A stretch of DNA of 15,364 nucleotides from positions 1 through 15,364 of the forward strand of contig JACQRB010000063.1 in assembly GCA_016206685.1 (NCBI GenBank), read 5' to 3'. The position numbers and the translations under genes are program-made. The notes beneath the pieces were generated by a model. The model made no database searches. It was not told the origin of the DNA and saw only the letters and a program-made list of their open reading frames with translations. The DNA comes from Candidatus Omnitrophota bacterium. Its GTDB lineage: Bacteria > Omnitrophota > Gorgyraeia > Aquiviventales > Aquiviventaceae. Within the stretch, counting starts at the first letter, position 1. Each line of letters starts with the position of its first letter. This document shows positions 13,058 through 15,364 of the stretch, piece by piece.

Positions 13058-14034
13058 GTGTCCTGAAACAGATCTTGCGTCCGGTGGACTCCGGATTGGA
13101 TCATGTGACCGAGCGGGTCCTGGCCCGTCTGCAACACCCGGTCGCGCGGCAGGTCGTCTACCTGATCACCGCAGGCGGCAAGCGGCTGCGGCCGGCGCTC
13201 GTCCTGCTCGCCGGGCGCAGCGGGCCTCGAGCCGGCTCTCGCCAGAGGGCGCTGGTGGATCTGGCCGCGGCGGTCGAGCTGATCCACACGGCGACGTTGA
13301 TTCACGATGACATCATTGACGGCTCCATCCTGCGGCGCAAGCAGCCCACGTTCCATCACCGGTTCGGCACGGAGCGGGCCGTCCTCATGGGCGACTACCT
13401 CTACGCCACGGCGTTTGCGGCTCTGGCCGAACTGGGCGAGCCGCACGTGATCGGCTACATGGCCGAGGTCTGCCAGCAGATGTCCCGAGGGGAATTCCTC
13501 GAAGTGGAGAGCCGCTTCAACGTCCAGACCACCGAGGCGCAATACCTGCAGATCGTGCGGGACAAGACCGCCTCGCTGATCGCGGCGTCCTGCCATCTGG
13601 GCGCGTACGTGGCCGGCGCCAAACCGCAGACCCTGGAGCGGCTCACGCAGTTCGGGTGGAATTTCGGGATGGCGTTCCAGATCATGGACGACTGCCTGGA
13701 TCTGATCGGGCAGGAACGTCTCGTGGGCAAGACCCTGCGCTCGGATCTCGACAAAGGCTCGCTGTCGCTGCCGGTCATCTACTTGGCAGGCGAGCTGCCG
13801 AGGGCGGCGCGCGAGAGGTGGTTCGCTCCGCTGCAGCGCCGGCAGGCGCTGTCAGCGGAGGCGCGCTCAAAGGTGGCCAAAGCGGCGCACGAATCCGGCG
13901 CGATTGACCGCGCCTTGCAGACGGCGGATCGGTTTCTCCGGCAGGCCACGCAGGCGGTGGCCGAGCGCGATGGGATCGTCCTGGCCGGGACGTACCGGCA
14001 GCTGGCCCGGTATGCGGTCGAACGGGTGCACTGA
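13054..14034 (+). CDS. Long-chain polyprenyl diphosphate synthase
   Basis: A trans-isoprenyl diphosphate synthase of 326 residues that builds the quinone side chain. G-G-K-R-L-R-P is at about 41-47. The first aspartate-rich motif H-D-D-I-I-D is at about 84-89 and the second, M-D-D-C-L-D, at about 211-216; both chelate the Mg that holds the allylic diphosphate. The residue five places before the first motif is alanine rather than an aromatic, which in this family allows products longer than farnesyl, so a hepta- to nonaprenyl product is likely. That, and the adjacent ubiE/menG, point to quinone synthesis (HepT/IspB role). The gene is complete and overlaps ubiE/menG by 4 nt. Exact chain length cannot be read from sequence. 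Confidence 0.92.
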   Translation: MSVLKQILRPVDSGLDHVTERVLARLQHPVARQVVYLITAGGKRLRPALVLLAGRSGPRAGSRQRALVDLAAAVELIHTATLIHDDIIDGSILRRKQPTFHHRFGTERAVLMGDYLYATAFAALAELGEPHVIGYMAEVCQQMSRGEFLEVESRFNVQTTEAQYLQIVRDKTASLIAASCHLGAYVAGAKPQTLERLTQFGWNFGMAFQIMDDCLDLIGQERLVGKTLRSDLDKGSLSLPVIYLAGELPRAARERWFAPLQRRQALSAEARSKVAKAAHESGAIDRALQTADRFLRQATQAVAERDGIVLAGTYRQLARYAVERVH

Positions 14035-14042
14035 ACAACAGT

Positions 14043-14047
14043 AGGAG
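14043..14047 (+). promoter_or_regulatory. Ribosome binding site of tatA
   Basis: AGGAG lies 6 nt before ATG 14054 and 3 nt before the adjacent in-frame ATG 14051. The spacing favours 14054. Confidence 0.65.
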
Positions 14048-14053
14048 CGCATG

Positions 14054-14221
14054 ATGGGACGCGTAGGCGTGGGAGAGTTACTCCTCATTCTGGCCGTCGT
14101 CTTGTTGTTCGTCGGCGCCAAGCGGTTGCCGGCGTTAGCCCGTTCGCTGGGGGAATCCATTCGGGAGTTTCAGCGAGCCCTCAAAGGCGATCGCCACGAT
14201 CCGCCCGGGAAGGATTCGTAA
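14054..14221 (+). CDS. tatA: Twin-arginine translocase subunit TatA/TatE family
   Basis: A 55-residue protein too short for usual ORF cut-offs. It starts with a short polar head and G-V-G-E-L-L, has one hydrophobic helix (about 8-21), then the family's hinge F-V-G-A-K-R-L-P and an amphipathic helix (L-A-R-S-L-G-E-S-I-R-E-F) with a short charged tail. This is the compact TatA layout; the tail is shorter than in E. coli TatA (89 residues). TatA multimers form the membrane passage for folded twin-arginine proteins. ATG 14051 immediately upstream is an alternative start. The next gene, 4 nt away, encodes a Rieske protein with a twin-arginine motif, so the pair is functionally linked. No tatC is visible. 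Confidence 0.9.
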   Translation: MGRVGVGELLLILAVVLLFVGAKRLPALARSLGESIREFQRALKGDRHDPPGKDS

Positions 14222-14225
14222 CCCG

Positions 14226-14756
14226 ATGAACACCGAGGTCAAGGCCCCCACGCTCTGGGGACGACTGGAGGAGCGATGTGGTCGGCGGGATTTCTTATTG
14301 AAAGCCGGCTGGGCGTTTTTCTACGTGTTTCTCGGAGGCTGGCTGCTGTCCAACCTGCGCTATCTCTTTCCCAACGTCCTCTATGAGCCCACCCTCTCGT
14401 TCAAGGCGGGCAGACCTGAGGAGTATGCGCTGGGCGTGAGCGAGAAATGGAAGAAGGCGCAGCGGGTGTGGATCGTGCGCAAGGAGAAAGGCTTCTACTG
14501 TTTCTGGGCGCGCTGCACGCACCTGGGCTGCACCCCCAACTGGTTTGAAGCGGAAGGCCGGTTTAAGTGTCCCTGCCATGGGTCGAACTTCGACAAGGAC
14601 GGCGATGTGATCGCCGGCCCGGCTCCCAAGGCCCTCTGGCGCTGCTCGATCCAACTGGCGGATGACGGCCAGCTCCTGATTGATAAAGGCCGTTTGGAGA
14701 ACCGGCCGGACACCAGGGATACAGACGGGTTCTTTTTGCCGTATCAGGCCGCATGA
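14226..14756 (+). CDS. Rieske iron-sulfur protein of a quinol oxidase complex
   Basis: A 176-residue Rieske subunit of a cytochrome bc/b6f-type complex. A twin-arginine motif C-G-R-R-D-F-L-L-K-A (R20, R21) precedes one membrane anchor (about 27-47). The soluble domain carries C-T-H-L-G-C (C97, H99, C102) and C-P-C-H-G-S (C115, C117, H118). C97, H99, C115 and H118 would bind the 2Fe-2S cluster, and C102-C117 would form the disulfide. G-P-A-P-K-A follows the second box, as in true quinol-oxidising Rieske proteins. It passes electrons from quinol to a c-type cytochrome outside the membrane. The upstream tatA and the overlapping cytochrome b gene downstream (4 nt) define a respiratory unit. The tail after about 155 is longer than in compact Rieske proteins. 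Confidence 0.95.
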   Translation: MNTEVKAPTLWGRLEERCGRRDFLLKAGWAFFYVFLGGWLLSNLRYLFPNVLYEPTLSFKAGRPEEYALGVSEKWKKAQRVWIVRKEKGFYCFWARCTHLGCTPNWFEAEGRFKCPCHGSNFDKDGDVIAGPAPKALWRCSIQLADDGQLLIDKGRLENRPDTRDTDGFFLPYQAA

Positions 14757-15364
14757 TGGCTCACGAGCCTCAATCCCTCAAGCAGTACGCGAAGAAGACG
14801 AAGTTGTGGAAATCCATCTTCCGCCACGACTTCCTGGATACGCCGCGCACGCGGCTGCAGCGCATCTTCGGCAACGTCTTCTTGCACCTGCATCCGGTCC
14901 GCATCCCCAAGGATGCCCTGCGGGTGAGCTACACGTGGGGGATGGGGGGCTTGTCGTTCTACATGTTCCTGGTGCTGACCGTGACCGGGATTCTGCTGAT
15001 GTTCTACTACCGGCCGACCAGCCTCCATGCCTTCCAGGACATGAAGGACCTCGCCTATGCGGTGACCTTGGGACGGCTGCTGCGCAACATGCACCGCTGG
15101 GCCGCGCACCTGATGGTCGTGGTGGTGATCCTGCACATGGTCCGGGTGTTCCTGACCGGCGCCTACAAGCCGCCGCGCGAATACAACTGGGTGGTCGGGG
15201 TGATCCTCCTGACCATGACCCTCTTCTTGAGTTACACGGGCTACCTCCTGCCGTGGGATCAGCTGGCCTTATGGGCCGTCACGGTCGGGGCCCAGATGGC
15301 CGCCAACAGCCCCATCCTGGGCAACGAAGGGCCCTTCCGCCTGCCGTTCATCACGCCCGGCAAC
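14753..15364 (+). CDS. Cytochrome b, N-terminal part (truncated by the window)
   Basis: The 5' part of a cytochrome b/b6-type gene that continues past the right edge; about 204 residues are visible. A polar N-terminus of about 60 residues precedes the first helix (Y-T-W-G-M-G-G-L-S-F-Y-M-F-L-V-L-T-V-T-G). The second helix carries N-M-H-R-W-A-A-H-L and I-L-H-M-V-R-V-F; the two His of H-R-W and L-H-M are 14 apart, as in the first pair of heme b ligands in cytochrome b6. P-R-E-Y-N-W-V-V-G then Y-T-G-Y-L-L-P-W-D-Q follow, as in the family. The partner ligands on helix D lie beyond the window. It oxidises quinol with the Rieske subunit. ATG 14753 overlaps the Rieske stop; ATG 14756 is an equal alternative. 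Whether it is a full bc1-type or split b6-type protein cannot be told. Confidence 0.94.
   Translation, partial: MMAHEPQSLKQYAKKTKLWKSIFRHDFLDTPRTRLQRIFGNVFLHLHPVRIPKDALRVSYTWGMGGLSFYMFLVLTVTGILLMFYYRPTSLHAFQDMKDLAYAVTLGRLLRNMHRWAAHLMVVVVILHMVRVFLTGAYKPPREYNWVVGVILLTMTLFLSYTGYLLPWDQLALWAVTVGAQMAANSPILGNEGPFRLPFITPGN

Overview
The window is about 15.4 kb of high-GC, gene-dense bacterial DNA. All protein genes lie on the + strand, and most neighbours overlap by 4 nt (ATGA) or sit within 10 nt of each other, so much of it reads like one long operon. It suggests an uncultured Gram-negative-type respiring bacterium that makes heme by the C5 (glutamyl-tRNA) route and has a quinol-oxidising Rieske/cytochrome b complex. 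Gene content is compatible with candidate phyla such as Omnitrophota, Nitrospirota or Methylomirabilota, but I cannot fix the taxonomy from sequence reading alone.

Region 1 (1-4423) is one-carbon metabolism. It holds the 3' part of gcvPB (glycine decarboxylase subunit 2), a LipM-type lipoyl/octanoyl transfer enzyme that would lipoylate the glycine cleavage H protein, an unlisted 54-residue zinc-ribbon ORF, two abutting single-domain MetE-like genes, and panB. Glycine cleavage would supply methylene-THF, which PanB consumes; the MetE-like pair belongs to methionine methyl transfer. The first MetE-like protein lacks three of the four zinc ligands and the second has all four, mirroring the two halves of full-length MetE.

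Region 2 (4426-11694) is a tetrapyrrole operon: sirC, a half-length CcsA/HemX membrane protein, hemA, hemC, tRNA-Arg(CCG), fused cobA-hemD, hemB and hemL. The order resembles Bacillus hemAXCDBL. HemA is short, lacking most of the C-terminal dimerisation domain. The hemC stop codon is inside the tRNA gene.

Region 3 (11691-15364) is redox control and respiration: rex, ubiE/menG, a long-chain polyprenyl diphosphate synthase, tatA, a Rieske protein with a twin-arginine motif, and the 5' part of a cytochrome b gene. MenG and the prenyl synthase make the quinone, TatA belongs to the export system that handles Rieske proteins, and Rieske plus cytochrome b oxidise the quinol. Rex (an NADH/NAD+ sensor) sits in the middle.

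The most unusual signal is a set of small repeat elements confined to the tetrapyrrole operon. Two have the same architecture (an arm of G-rich 7-bp repeats, an A-rich centre, and an arm of the reverse-complement 7-bp repeats) but different repeat words. One lies inside the hemB reading frame, adding about 28 residues next to the metal-binding cysteines; the other forms the 5' end of cobA-hemD and may supply its start codon. A separate palindromic repeat occurs before hemX and again, inverted and in a larger structure, at the 3' end of cobA-hemD, where it adds about 50 residues. No IS element, CRISPR array, rRNA, clear promoter or Rho-independent terminator was seen.
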